The notes beneath the pieces are model-generated. The model was not told the DNA's origin. It saw only the letters and a list, made by a program, of their open reading frames with translations, and did no database searches. From the NCBI RefSeq assembly GCF_000341735.1, contig NZ_KB455575.1:958398-1022397 (forward strand): DNA of 64,000 nt. Direction: 5' to 3'. This document shows positions 37,242 to 46,430 of the stretch, piece by piece (the first letter of the stretch is position 1; every line of letters starts with the position of its first letter). The stretch comes from Methylotuvimicrobium buryatense 5G (GTDB lineage Bacteria > Pseudomonadota > Gammaproteobacteria > Methylococcales > Methylomonadaceae). The position numbers were made by a program, and so were the translations under genes.

Positions 37242-38084
37242 TCAGGAAAACATAGATTGGGCGATTTCTATTTCTTCGGATAATCCTTCTATTTCCAAAA
37301 TTTCCGCATCGGAAGACAGGCCCAGCTTGGCAAATGCCGGCACGGTGGACCAGTCTACCCGTGTTGCAGGGTGATCGGTTCCGGCTATGCTTTGTAAAAA
37401 AGCGACTTGCACGAGATCAACATAATCGGCTTTTTCACCCGAATCATAGCTAAAGTTAACATATTGATACGGAACGGATTTTAACTCGTCGGGAAAGGTC
37501 CAGGTATCCATAATGATTTTTCCAACGGCTGGGTGGGCTTTTTCCAGCAATTTTTCAAGACGAGAAGGGCTGTCTCTGAATTCCGGAATGTCTTCAATCA
37601 GCATCAAAATAGGCAATTTTCCGATTTGGTGTATGAGTCCGGCCAGCATGGCTTCATCTGGATTCAGATGCCGGGTGCATGTTGCCAATGCTCGACTAAT
37701 GGCCGAGACATTGACACTTTGTTCCCAGGACTGTCTGAAGTAATACTCGAGCACTTTTGATGCCGGGTTAAACATTTGTTGCATTACCAAACTGGTTACC
37801 AACGAGCTAATGGTTTTAAGCCCTAGGCGCGTGACCGCCATTTGAATGCTCTTGATCTCGTTGACCCCGCGATATAAAGGGCTGTTGGAGACTTGAATCA
37901 AGCGCGCAGACAAGGCAGCGTCGGTGACTATCATGTCTGCTAATTGCTGCGCCGTTGCTTCGCCTTTAGTTACCGCGTCACGGACTTTTATCGCAATGTC
38001 AGGGAGAGTGGGCAATATCAGGCGATTGGCATCCAGTTCTTTTTGAACGTGGTCAAGAAAAGCCTGGACTGATTTAAATTGCAT
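37242..38084 (-). CDS. HDOD-domain signalling protein
   Basis: 280-residue stand-alone HDOD protein. The core reads LPTLPDIAIKVRDAV, IVTDAALSARLIQVSNSPLY, RLGLKTISSLVTSLVMQQMF and HLNPDEAMLAGLIHQIGKLP. HDOD is an HD-related fold without the full metal site (H-Q rather than H-D here) that acts as a signalling output. Such proteins often work with c-di-GMP or chemotaxis circuits, but no partner is adjacent. Confidence 0.88.
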   Translation of the reverse strand: MQFKSVQAFLDHVQKELDANRLILPTLPDIAIKVRDAVTKGEATAQQLADMIVTDAALSARLIQVSNSPLYRGVNEIKSIQMAVTRLGLKTISSLVTSLVMQQMFNPASKVLEYYFRQSWEQSVNVSAISRALATCTRHLNPDEAMLAGLIHQIGKLPILMLIEDIPEFRDSPSRLEKLLEKAHPAVGKIIMDTWTFPDELKSVPYQYVNFSYDSGEKADYVDLVQVAFLQSIAGTDHPATRVDWSTVPAFAKLGLSSDAEILEIEGLSEEIEIAQSMFS

Positions 38085-38597
38085 TCGAGTTCAAGTTCCC
38101 ATCAAAGATTTACAGTTTAAATTCAAGTTGCCCAAGTAGGAAATTCCGCATTTGTCGGCGGCCCCCTGCTGCCGACACCTGTATGTCGAATGACCGTACC
38201 TTCAACAAAGCTTATAGTTACAGGACGTTATTTATTACGAAAACCATAGTAAATAATCAGGAATCAGTTTGTCTGAATATTTAGGGCACTGCCATTAAGT
38301 TATCAGAAATCCGTTATTCCGCCATGGATGGCAAGCTTTTATAGCACATTAGAGCCTTAAGACGGCATTTCTTAATTTCTTTGACAGCTTATACCCTTTG
38401 CTGGTCAAATTTCGGCGCTGGGGTGTCCCGTCAAAGGACGCCGTGAATACGTCATGTAGGCTCTGTGACAGCATCCCTGCTGTCAAAGCTTTTGCCGAAC
38501 ACCTCGGCACCTCCATGCGTCAATGCCGAAATTTGAAGTGCGATGGGTATAGCTTAATGGCAAGGGGTTCGAAACAACCGCACAATAATTTGTGGAA
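38085..38597. other. intergenic region with a MITE-like repeat
   Basis: 513 bases without a real gene. The main content is the repeat at 38390-38551. The start probably holds the HDOD gene promoter on the minus strand. Confidence 0.5.
38390..38551. repeat. MITE-like repeat, copy 1
   Basis: 162 bases with terminal inverted repeats (TATACCC ... GGGTATA, and further in AAATTTCGGC ... GCCGAAATTT). A second copy occurs at 56715-56874. Shared blocks include CCGTCAAAGGACGCCGTGAA and TGCCGAAATTTGAAGTGCGA. The interior has its own pairing (GACAGCATCCCTGCTGTC). Confidence 0.8.
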
Positions 38598-39587
38598 TTA
38601 TAGCGTTATTAGCCTGATTTTGTCCTTAGTCGTTATATCTAGCGTTAAATTTTCGCTATCGAGTTCGGAATTCGGAAGAACCGCAAGCAGCTTAATGTTA
38701 TTTCGTTCCTTTTGGGCGCGCAGCACTTTTCCTATGGTTTGACCGCTGCCGTCGAGAATAGCCGTATTTGGGGGCGGCGTTTCCGCAGCATCGGATTCGG
38801 CTAAGAACAGCATTCTTTTGGTTTTTCCAAGATAATGCGTACGCGCTACGATTTCTTGTCCGGTATAGCACCCTTTGTTAAAACTAATGCCGCCTAATTG
38901 ATCGAGATTCAGCATTTGCGGAATAAATTCTTCGCTAGTTTCCTTATCGACCCATGGTATTTTGTCTTCGATATCGAATATCCGCCATTGCTCAGGAGTG
39001 CTTGCATGATAGTCATGTTCTTGGGTAAGCAAGGACCATAGTTCGATGGCTTTTGCCGCCGACTCAACGGCTATATAACGTGATTTCGATGAAGGCAGTT
39101 TTATCAAGCGGAAGGGCTCGGCAAGCATGTGAAGTTCATGCTCCGGAACGGGCGAAAAAGAGTCTAATGAGCTTTGATTGATACCGACTAGGCAATACTC
39201 ATCGCGGCTATCGATAAGTTGTACATCGGCCCGTAAAATATATTTTTGTAGTTTTTCAGTGATGCTATCGAGTAATTCGGAGGGCAAGATTAAAAGGAAA
39301 CCGTCGTTCGACTTGAATACGAGAAAATTGGCGATAACGCGCCCTTTAACATTACAAAATGCCCCGAAACTGCACTTTTGTTCAGTGAGTTCGTTGATAT
39401 TGCAAGTTACTTGGCCTTGTAGAAATCGGCCTGCATCGTTGCCGGTGACTTTTAACACGGCTAGATCGATAACCGGACAAACCTGCCCGGTTTGTTTGTC
39501 TAAATCGTCGATTTTTTCTATGTCGGCAGTTTTGGTATTAATCCGTGTCTGCTGTTCAATAAGAAAAGATTTCCAAGCTTGATTCAT
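38598..39587 (-). CDS. ygfZ: YgfZ, folate-binding Fe-S cluster repair protein
   Basis: 329-residue GcvT-like protein that binds tetrahydrofolate and supports iron-sulfur enzyme maturation. The signature K-G-C-Y-T-G-Q-E appears in ISFNKGCYTGQEIVARTHYL. The folate-fold start LAVLKVTGNDAGRFLQGQVT is also typical. Divergent from ygfX, as in E. coli, though the usual intervening sdhE is not present. Confidence 0.93.
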   Translation of the reverse strand: MNQAWKSFLIEQQTRINTKTADIEKIDDLDKQTGQVCPVIDLAVLKVTGNDAGRFLQGQVTCNINELTEQKCSFGAFCNVKGRVIANFLVFKSNDGFLLILPSELLDSITEKLQKYILRADVQLIDSRDEYCLVGINQSSLDSFSPVPEHELHMLAEPFRLIKLPSSKSRYIAVESAAKAIELWSLLTQEHDYHASTPEQWRIFDIEDKIPWVDKETSEEFIPQMLNLDQLGGISFNKGCYTGQEIVARTHYLGKTKRMLFLAESDAAETPPPNTAILDGSGQTIGKVLRAQKERNNIKLLAVLPNSELDSENLTLDITTKDKIRLITL

Positions 39588-39666
39588 GAATTATCGCTAG
39601 AGTTGATTGAAAGTTTCCGATTATACATCTGTCTGTTTAATGCTTGAAAAATATCAAACCATCGTT

Positions 39667-39883
39667 GCAGCAATTCCCAGTTTGAGCAGTTTCGCCGATT
39701 TTAGGGTGTGGGGTATGCCTGTCGAGGAACGCCGTAAACCCATCCATGGGGGCTTGGCGGCAGCTCAAACGCCAAGGATGGTGTGAATGCAGATTTTGCA
39801 GGAGCAAAAATCTGCCCTGCTGCCGCCATCCTCGCCAAGCATACCCCACACCCTTTTTGATCTCCAAATTGGGAATTGCTGCC
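39667..39883. repeat. 217-bp imperfect palindrome between ygfZ and ygfX
   Basis: Outer arms GCAGCAATTCCCAGTTTGAG and CTCCAAATTGGGAATTGCTGC pair. The inner arms AGGGTGTGGGGTATGC (39703-39718) and GCATACCCCACACCCT (39839-39854) are perfect complements, with further pairing inside. It looks like a MITE or REP-type element and fills the divergent promoter region. Confidence 0.75.
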
Positions 39884-39897
39884 ATCGTTGTTATTGT

Positions 39898-40323
39898 ATG
39901 AAACATTTAGAGTTGGTAACGTTGCGAATCGGAATATCGAAGCGAGAGAACAAAATTCTACTGCTCATGCATATGATGGCTTTGCTTGCCATTGTGCTCA
40001 GTGCTATCGAGCCTTATGTTCAATGGCTATTGATAACGGCAGTTGCCTTTAGCGGTATTGTCTATCGCCGCCGCTATTTTATTAGCGATCCCGAACGCTT
40101 GCTCAGGTATTCCGAGGATTTCGGCTGGCAACTATTCACAGGAGAAAGCTTCGCTCAAATTCGGATTCTCGGATCAACGGTCTTAACGCCGATTGCGATA
40201 TTTTTTCATTACGAATTGCAAAATAAAAAACATTACCAGGTCATATTTAACGATGCCATGGACGAAATCGATTTTCGAAGATTAACCGTATATCTAAAAA
40301 TAACCGGTTCAACAGAAGAATAG
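39898..40323 (+). CDS. ygfX: YgfX-like (CptA) membrane protein
   Basis: 141 residues from ATG 39898; the open frame upstream runs through the palindrome and is not coding. Two adjacent hydrophobic helices (ILLLMHMMALLAIVLSAI and VQWLLITAVAFSGIVY) are followed by a short cytoplasmic domain (WQLFTGESFAQIRILGSTVL). This layout and the position divergent from ygfZ match YgfX/CptA, the inner-membrane protein paired with SdhE (CptB) in E. coli. Sequence identity is too low to be certain. Confidence 0.65.
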   Translation: MKHLELVTLRIGISKRENKILLLMHMMALLAIVLSAIEPYVQWLLITAVAFSGIVYRRRYFISDPERLLRYSEDFGWQLFTGESFAQIRILGSTVLTPIAIFFHYELQNKKHYQVIFNDAMDEIDFRRLTVYLKITGSTEE

Positions 40324-40490
40324 GAAATCGGGTTTTTATGCGACATTATTTTGGTTAGCGCCTGCTCTAAGGCTTGCCGCTTAAAGATTCGGTGAATGTT
40401 GTTTCATCAATTCGTTCGAAAATTGTATAATTTGCGGCTTTTTATCATCAAAGCAACTATCCCAATTGCTTAAACACTTCAGAGACCTCT

Positions 40491-41582
40491 ATGGCGCTAT
40501 ATTGCGGAATCGTCGGTTTGCCTAATGTCGGTAAATCGACTTTATTCAATGCTTTAACCAAGGCGGAAATCGCCGCCGAAAACTATCCTTTTTGTACTAT
40601 CGATCCCAATGTCGGTGTTGTTGCCGTGCCCGACCCGCGGTTGGATAAACTCGCTGAAATCGTCAATCCTCAACGTGTACTGCCAACCACGATTGAATTT
40701 GTCGATATCGCCGGATTGGTTGCCGGTGCTTCAAAAGGCGAGGGGCTGGGCAATCAATTTCTTGCCAATATTCGCGAAACCGATGCTATCGCACATGTCG
40801 TTCGTTGTTTCGAAGACGATAATGTTATTCACGTCGCCGGAAAAATCGATCCGATAGCCGATATCGAAGTCATCAATACCGAATTGGCGCTGGCCGATAT
40901 GGCGACCGTCGAAAGGGCCTTGCAACGGGCGGCCAAGGCATCGAAATCCGGCAACAAAGACGAACTGGCCAAAAAAGTCGTATTGGAAAAAGTTAACGAA
41001 CATTTGAACACCGGCGAACCGGTTCGGGCGATGGATTTATCCGATGATGATATGGCCCTGATTAAAGACTTGTGTCTGTTAACCGTTAAACCCACGATGT
41101 ACATCGCCAATGTTCAAGACGACGGTTTTGAAAATAATCCGATATTGGACAAAGTAAAAGCATTTGCCGACAAAGAAGGCGCCATGGTGGTGCCGGTATG
41201 CGCGGCAATCGAAGCGGAAATCGTGCAGCTTGATGAGGACGAAAAACAAGAATTTCTTGATGATTTAGGCTTGGATGAACCGGGTTTGAATCGAGTCGTA
41301 CGCGCCGGTTACCAATTGCTTAATCTATCGACTTATTTCACGGCCGGCGTCAAAGAAGTCAGAGCTTGGACGATACCCGTCGGCGCCACGGCTCCGCAAG
41401 CCGCAGGAGTCATTCATACCGATTTTGAAAAAGGTTTCATCCGCGCCGAAGTCATTTCTTATGAAGACTTCGTCACATACAAAGGTGAGCAGGGCGCAAA
41501 AGATGCCGGTAAATGGCGTCTCGAAGGCAAAGATTATGTCGTTAAAGACGGCGATGTCATGCATTTTCGTTTCAACGTTTGA
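40491..41582 (+). CDS. ychF: YchF, redox-regulated ribosome-associated ATPase
   Basis: 363-residue Obg-family P-loop protein. It has G1 [16 protein letters not shown]2/G3 [14 protein letters not shown] and [20 protein letters not shown], and the C-terminal TGS domain [20 protein letters not shown] to [10 protein letters not shown]. Instead of the N-K-x-D specificity motif it has Y-I-A-N-V-Q-D, as expected for YchF, which prefers ATP. Full length. Its stop codon lies inside the -35 box of the tRNA-Met promoter. Confidence 0.95.
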   Translation: MALYCGIVGLPNVGKSTLFNALTKAEIAAENYPFCTIDPNVGVVAVPDPRLDKLAEIVNPQRVLPTTIEFVDIAGLVAGASKGEGLGNQFLANIRETDAIAHVVRCFEDDNVIHVAGKIDPIADIEVINTELALADMATVERALQRAAKASKSGNKDELAKKVVLEKVNEHLNTGEPVRAMDLSDDDMALIKDLCLLTVKPTMYIANVQDDGFENNPILDKVKAFADKEGAMVVPVCAAIEAEIVQLDEDEKQEFLDDLGLDEPGLNRVVRAGYQLLNLSTYFTAGVKEVRAWTIPVGATAPQAAGVIHTDFEKGFIRAEVISYEDFVTYKGEQGAKDAGKWRLEGKDYVVKDGDVMHFRFNV

Positions 41583-41607
41583 CAAACCAAGAGCGGGTCT
41601 CTATAAT
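41579..41607 (+). promoter_or_regulatory. consensus sigma-70 promoter for tRNA-Met
   Basis: TTGACA (41579-41584), exactly 17 bases, then TATAAT (41602-41607), a perfect consensus. The -35 overlaps the ychF stop codon (41580-41582) and the -10 lies in the loop of the ychF terminator hairpin. Transcription would begin ~41614, some 20 bases before the tRNA. Confidence 0.88.
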
Positions 41608-41619
41608 GCCCGCTCTTTT
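41590..41619 (+). terminator. ychF rho-independent terminator
   Basis: AGAGCGGG (41590-41597) pairs with CCCGCTCT (41609-41616), followed by TTT. It is eight bases after the ychF stop, and the -10 box of the next promoter is in its loop. Confidence 0.85.
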
Positions 41620-41635
41620 GCAAGACCTCTTCAAT

Positions 41636-41712
41636 GGCGATGTAGCTCAGCTGGTTAGAGCACGGGATTCATAACCCCGGGGTCGGTGGTTCAAGTCCAC
41701 CCATCGCCACCA
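41636..41712 (+). tRNA. tRNA-Met (anticodon CAT)
   Basis: 77 bases. Acceptor arms GGCGATG (41636-41642) and CATCGCC (41702-41708) pair perfectly, followed by A and an encoded CCA (41710-41712). The D-arm TAGCTCAGCTGGTTAGAGCA and T-loop GGTTCAAGTCC are normal. The anticodon loop TTCATAA has CAT at 41670-41672. The body resembles elongator tRNA-Met. A lysidine-modified Ile tRNA with the same anticodon is less likely. Confidence 0.95.
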
Positions 41713-41725
41713 ATAAATCAATAAG

Positions 41726-42410
41726 TTAGCGAGCTTTTAATTTTGTTACATTATCAGGTGCAACCGATTTTGCAACGATTCCATTAAGACGATTTGCATG
41801 TTCCGCTAGATGCTCGGGCGCCAAATGAGTATAGCGTAACACCATCTTATAATCGCTCCATCCTCCAAGTTCCTGAAGTACGTTAAGCGGTGTTCCCGCT
41901 TGGACATGCCAACTAGCCCAAGTATGCCTAAGTCCATGCCAAGTGAAATTCTTTATGCCAGCGCGTTCTAAACCAGCTCTCCATGCTTTGGTTCCCGCTT
42001 TTTCAATTGGTTTTCCTTTATAGGTGAATACTCGGGTTTGATGTTTTCCGATTTGCTTTCGCAATATTGTTAATGCATCATCATTTAAAGGTATTCTTAT
42101 CGGTTTGCCATTTTTGCTTTGGTCTGCATGTATCCAGGCAATGCGATGTTGCATGTCAATTTGATTCCATTCAAGCCCTGTGATGTTAGACCCCCTTAAG
42201 CCAGTGGCTAAGGTGAACAGCATAATATACCGAGTATGTGGTTGTAATTCTGGAATCAACCTACCCACTTCCTCGGGTGTGAGCCAACGGAGGCGTTGGT
42301 TGCTTTCGTTGAATTTGCGAATGTAGGGAACTGAGTCTATCCACCCCCACTTTTTGCATGCTTTGTTAAGAATGGCGCTTACAATACTGGTGGTTCGGTT
42401 TACTCGAGCA
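41726..42410 (-). pseudogene. tyrosine-recombinase integrase, N-terminus lost at IS
   Basis: C-terminal catalytic part of a phage/island integrase. The first catalytic Arg is in ATGLRGSNITGLEWNQID; HGLRHTWASWHVQAG and the nucleophile region KMVLRYTHLAPEHL follow. The annotated frame begins at GTG 42268, but coding sequence continues upstream in frame (RVNRTTSIVSAILNKACKKW, then NESNQRLRWLTPEEV) up to the IS end at 42411. The N-terminal arm-binding domain is absent on the other side of the IS, so it was deleted rather than simply split. Its 3' end faces tRNA-Met 14 bases away, the usual attachment-site arrangement. Confidence 0.85.
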
Positions 42411-43128
42411 GGGGCTGTTGCCGTTTCACATAGGTAACTATAAAAAAGCGCAAGCTAAGGCCACAGAAGCTTCAAAATTTCGTTTTAGCTTGTCATATCG
42501 TGTAGCAATAGCTCTGAAATGTTTCAGTTCACTGTCATAGCCTTTGTCAGCAACGATATAGTCAGCTTTAGGCAGTTCAGCGACTAAGGTTGGCGCTTCT
42601 TTACAATCATGAACTTCGCCACCTGTTACTGTAAAGTGGATGGGAAGACCATAGGCATCAACAGCCATATGAATTTTGGTCGTATTACCCGCAACAGATT
42701 TACCAATCGCCGATTCTTGCCCATAGGCCGCACCGCTACTATGCTGATGAGCTTTCACAATACTGCCATCAATAAATGCCCATTCCAAGTCAGGCTCAAC
42801 TATCAGTTCGTTAAAAATACCCATCAGTTTTTCTTTACGAGACCATTCATTGAAGCGTTTATAAACAGCATTCCAGTTACCAAAGGCACTGGGCAGATCT
42901 CGCCAGGGACAACCTACGCGCAAACGATAAAAAATCCCTTCGGTTGTTTGCCGAAGAAAGGGTTTGTCATATATCCCCATTTTCAACATAATTCATCTTC
43001 AATTTTTCCCAGTGTTCATCCGTAAACATTTGTCGCGGCATAGTTTGCTTGTTGTTGGCTCAAAATAAACAAACTATGAGGCGGAATTATTGAAATTCAA
43101 GGGTAAGTTACAAAACGGCAACAGCCCC
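42411..43128 (-). mobile_element. IS5-family (IS427-like) insertion sequence
   Basis: 718 bases bounded by inverted ends GGGGCTGTTGCCGTTT (42411) and AAACGGCAACAGCCCC (to 43128). It encodes a two-frame DDE transposase on the minus strand. No target duplication is seen (left flank GAGCA, right flank TAATA), so one flank was probably rearranged after insertion. Confidence 0.85.
42438..43041 (-). CDS. IS5-family transposase in two overlapping frames
   Basis: The first frame, from 43041 to the TGA at 42967, reads MPRQMFTDEHWEKLK and so on for 24 residues. The second frame, open from 42989 to 42438, reads GIYDKPFLRQTTEGIFYRLR, LEWAFIDGSIVKAHQHSSGA, GNTTKIHMAVDAYGLP and YIVADKGYDSE, holding the DDE Asp residues, and ends ATRYDKLKRNFEASVALACA. 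Two overlapping frames joined by ribosomal frameshifting are normal in this IS group; A/G runs lie near the overlap. Probably functional. Confidence 0.8.
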
Positions 43129-43271
43129 TAATAAAATGAAAAAGGAAATGACTTAATTTTTGAGTCATTGGTTTAGACAATAGAGAAGAATTGAGGCAGC
43201 GCCAGTCAGCTGTAACAGAGACAACACCCTCTTAAACTCGGTGATAAATTGTCTGGACAATGGGGTCCACT

Positions 43272-43823
43272 TTATTTTTTAAGCCATTCCCGTAGCTCGT
43301 TGGTGTCATAGGCGTTATCGGCCAAAACCGCCGAAGCTCCGACGTTTTCCAATAGGGGGATGGCCTGCTTGCATTCGGCCTCCTGCCCGCCAGTCAGGGC
43401 AAATTTGATGGGAAGCCCCAAGCCATCACAGAGGGCGTGTATTTTAGTGCCGAAGCCGCCTTTTGACCGCCCAAGGGCTTCTGCTGCGGCTGAACTATTT
43501 TTCGCACCGGCGGCACATGCATGCGCCCTGATGTTCGATCCATCCAAGGAAATCTCTTGTAGATCAGCCTCTTCGGACACGAAGCCAAGCGATTTTTCCC
43601 ATGAGCCATTCGCGCACCAACGGGAAAACCGTTTGAAAATACTGTTCCATTTGCCGTAGGCTGTCGGGACTAGGCGCCACTGCGCCCCCGAGCGCAATAC
43701 CCATAAACAAGCATCCAGAAACCGCCTGCATGTTTCGGCCTCACCGATATACAGGTTCGGCAATTGCCTTAAATAAACCAATATCCGGTCCCATTCCCCA
43801 TCACTCAGTATCGCTCTGTTCAT
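43272..43823 (-). pseudogene. IS5-type transposase, 3'-truncated
   Basis: 183 codons of a different IS5-type transposase: GEWDRILVYLRQLPNL, CLWVLRSGAQWRLVPTAYGK, LQEISLDGSNIRAHACAAGA, SKGGFGTKIHALCDGLGLPI and ASAVLADNAYDTNELREWLK. The first two catalytic Asp are present, but the frame ends right after the second and lacks the C-terminal part with the catalytic Glu. The gap before it (43129-43271) has no gene. It abuts the signalling operon's 3' end. Confidence 0.75.
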
Positions 43824-43843
43824 GCCAAAAAAATTAACTGATT

Positions 43844-46393
43844 TTACACCTTTGGTAAAACGTCAACAGAACCTAAGAGTTTTTGCATTTCCTCAGCATC
43901 CAGGGGTTTGCTGTATAAATAACCTTGGATCAGATCGCACTGCTGGGCTTCCAAAAAGTTTAACTGCCTGGTTTCTTCAACACCTTCTGCAATCACGCTT
44001 AAGCCAAGCTCGTGACCCAAGCTAATAATTGCCCGAGTGATGGCGGAGTTGTTGCTATCATCAGGAAGGTTCTGGCAGAAGGAGCGATCAATTTTTAGCT
44101 TGCTGATGGGAAAACGGCGCAAATACGTTAAAGAGGAATAACCCGTGCCAAAATCATCAATGGATAACTGAACCCCCATCTGTCTCAGTGTTTTTAGTAA
44201 ACGGACACTGTATTCGGAACAATCCATTAGTAAACTTTCGGTCAATTCAAGCTCTAAAAAGCAGGGTTTCAACTGACTTATAGTCAGTGCTTCCTGGACA
44301 ATTTCCAGAAAATTACTCTGGCGAAACTGTAAGGCGGACAAATTGACCGCAACCGGTATTGACATCAAGCCTTGTTCTTGCCAGGTCTTATTTTGACGAC
44401 AGGCTTCATTGAGAACCCATTTGCCGATAGGAATAATCAGACCATTTTCCTCTGCCAAAGGAATGAATTTAGCGGGTGAAATTATACCTAGGTCTTTATG
44501 GGGCCAGCGTAATAAAGCTTCCATACCGACAATTTTTCCACTTTCTATCGCCACTTGCGGTTGATAATGTAATTTTAGCTCATTGTTTTCCACGGCTTTA
44601 CGTAAACTATTTTCCAACGATAAGCGTTCAAGCGCCTGAGTACTCATCGACGATGAAAAAAACTCAAAGTTATCGCGGCCATTTTTTTTGGCACAATACA
44701 TGGCCGTATCGGCATTTTTCAGCAACGTTTCAAAGTCTTTACCATCGTTAGGATACACACTGATACCAATACTAATCGTCATGTGCAGTTCATAATCGTT
44801 GATTTTGAACGGTAGCCGCATTGAACCTACGATTTTTTGAGCCACCGTTATGACATTGCCGATGTCGTGCAGATCTGAGATAACCGCCGCAAACTCATCA
44901 CCTGACAATCGGGAAACACAGTCCACCTCCCGCATACAGCCCTCTAGTCTCGACGCCACTTCAATTAACATCTGGTCGCCAATACCATGTCCTAAAGAAT
45001 CGTTAATGTTTTTGAAATGATCTAGATCAAAAAACAAGACGGCGGCTTTTGTTTTTTCGCGATTTGCAGTTTTGATGGCTTGATCCAGTCGATCGATAAA
45101 TAAGCGCCGATTCGGTAATTCTGTTAGTGGATCGTAATTGGCCAGAAATTCAATATTGGCCTCTGCTTGCTTGATATCTGTAATATCGCTGAAGATAGCA
45201 ACGTAGTTAACTATTTCACCTTTCGAATTGTTGATCGCGCTAATGGATATCCATTCCGGAAAAACTTCACCCTTTTTACGCCGATTCCATATTTCACCTT
45301 GCCAATAACCGGTTAAATTCAGTGTTGACCAAAGCTCTTGATAGAATGCTTGTTCATGGCGACCAGATTGAAAAATTTTAGGATCTTTACCGATCACTTC
45401 CTCCTGCGTATATCCAATAATCTGAGTGAAAGCCTGGTTGGTTGAAATGATCTTGTTTTGGCTATCGGTAATGATGATGGCGTCGCGCGAAGACTCAAAC
45501 ACTTTGGCCGATAAACGTAAGGATTGCTCCGCTTTACGCTGTTCCCGAATATCGCGCATGATAATCCAAACTTCCATCGGTTCACCCGTTTCCGAATAGC
45601 GCATGATTAACTGTGCAAGCACTGGTACGGGTGTTTGGTTGATACTTTTCAGCTCCAATTCGAATTCGCTGGAAAAACCGCGGACCAACACTTCCTGTTG
45701 CACCGCATGTAGCAGAAGGACAGCTGACTCTTCGCTGATAAGACCCAAAATGTTTTCCGCGCGAAGTTGCAGGGCGGTTAAGCTTTCATAGCCAAGTAAC
45801 GCCAGAAAAGCTTCGTTACAGTCAACTAGAGTGCCTTCAAATGCTTGTTTGTGATCCGAAGGTTTGACAATCAATGTTTGCGAGATGTGGTGATGGTCTG
45901 CATCGGCTACCGATATCGCAATATGAGAGAGTTTAAACAGCAGTCGATAACGCTCTTCTACCTCTTTTAGTGCCGCTTCCGCTCTGAGGATACGCGCACT
46001 TTTGATTAAGGCGTCCTCCAGAATATCCAGTTTTACCGGTTTGTTGACATATTGATGCACGCCCAATTCAATAGCGCGATGAAAATAACGAGGCTCTTCA
46101 AACGCAGTAATGACGATGAGGGGTATGTTGGGGCGAATTTCCTTGATGTGTTCGCCCATCTTCAGACCATCCATAATGGGCATCAGAATGTCGGTAATTA
46201 CTATATCCGGTTGATATTTTTGGAAAGCTTCAAGCCCTTTTTTGCCATTCGCGGCTATATACACTCTTCGGCAACGCCGAGTCAGGAAAAGCTTTAATTG
46301 ATCGCGGATGTCGTCTTCATCTTCAACATATAAAACAGTCAAGGATTTCAGATAGACCTGGTCTGGATCTTCATTGCGGGTTGTCATGTTCAT
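43844..46393 (-). CDS. response regulator with PAS, GGDEF and EAL domains
   Basis: 849-residue c-di-GMP regulator. N-terminal receiver: VLYVEDEDDIRDQL (acidic pair), VITDILMPIMDG (phospho-Asp) and VNKPVKLD (Lys). Two PAS-like regions follow (ERYRLLFKLSHIAIS; ESSRDAIIITDSQNKIISTN). GGDEF domain ~415-580 with active loop SRLSGDEFAAV (S-G-D-E-F, usually tolerated). EAL domain ~600-840 with GMEALLRW, ELTESLLMD, SIDDFGTGYSSLTYLRRFP and QGYLYSKPLD, so the phosphodiesterase residues look intact. It is 37 bases downstream of the giant kinase gene, its likely phosphodonor. Confidence 0.92.
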   Translation of the reverse strand: MNMTTRNEDPDQVYLKSLTVLYVEDEDDIRDQLKLFLTRRCRRVYIAANGKKGLEAFQKYQPDIVITDILMPIMDGLKMGEHIKEIRPNIPLIVITAFEEPRYFHRAIELGVHQYVNKPVKLDILEDALIKSARILRAEAALKEVEERYRLLFKLSHIAISVADADHHHISQTLIVKPSDHKQAFEGTLVDCNEAFLALLGYESLTALQLRAENILGLISEESAVLLLHAVQQEVLVRGFSSEFELELKSINQTPVPVLAQLIMRYSETGEPMEVWIIMRDIREQRKAEQSLRLSAKVFESSRDAIIITDSQNKIISTNQAFTQIIGYTQEEVIGKDPKIFQSGRHEQAFYQELWSTLNLTGYWQGEIWNRRKKGEVFPEWISISAINNSKGEIVNYVAIFSDITDIKQAEANIEFLANYDPLTELPNRRLFIDRLDQAIKTANREKTKAAVLFFDLDHFKNINDSLGHGIGDQMLIEVASRLEGCMREVDCVSRLSGDEFAAVISDLHDIGNVITVAQKIVGSMRLPFKINDYELHMTISIGISVYPNDGKDFETLLKNADTAMYCAKKNGRDNFEFFSSSMSTQALERLSLENSLRKAVENNELKLHYQPQVAIESGKIVGMEALLRWPHKDLGIISPAKFIPLAEENGLIIPIGKWVLNEACRQNKTWQEQGLMSIPVAVNLSALQFRQSNFLEIVQEALTISQLKPCFLELELTESLLMDCSEYSVRLLKTLRQMGVQLSIDDFGTGYSSLTYLRRFPISKLKIDRSFCQNLPDDSNNSAITRAIISLGHELGLSVIAEGVEETRQLNFLEAQQCDLIQGYLYSKPLDAEEMQKLLGSVDVLPKV

Positions 46394-46430
46394 CTAGCAA
46401 CTCCATTAAACTTGTGCCGACAACAATACG

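Noticed and set aside
42609..43025. Plus-strand ORF opposite the IS5-type transposase
   Set aside because: It is a mirror frame of the transposase with no family features.
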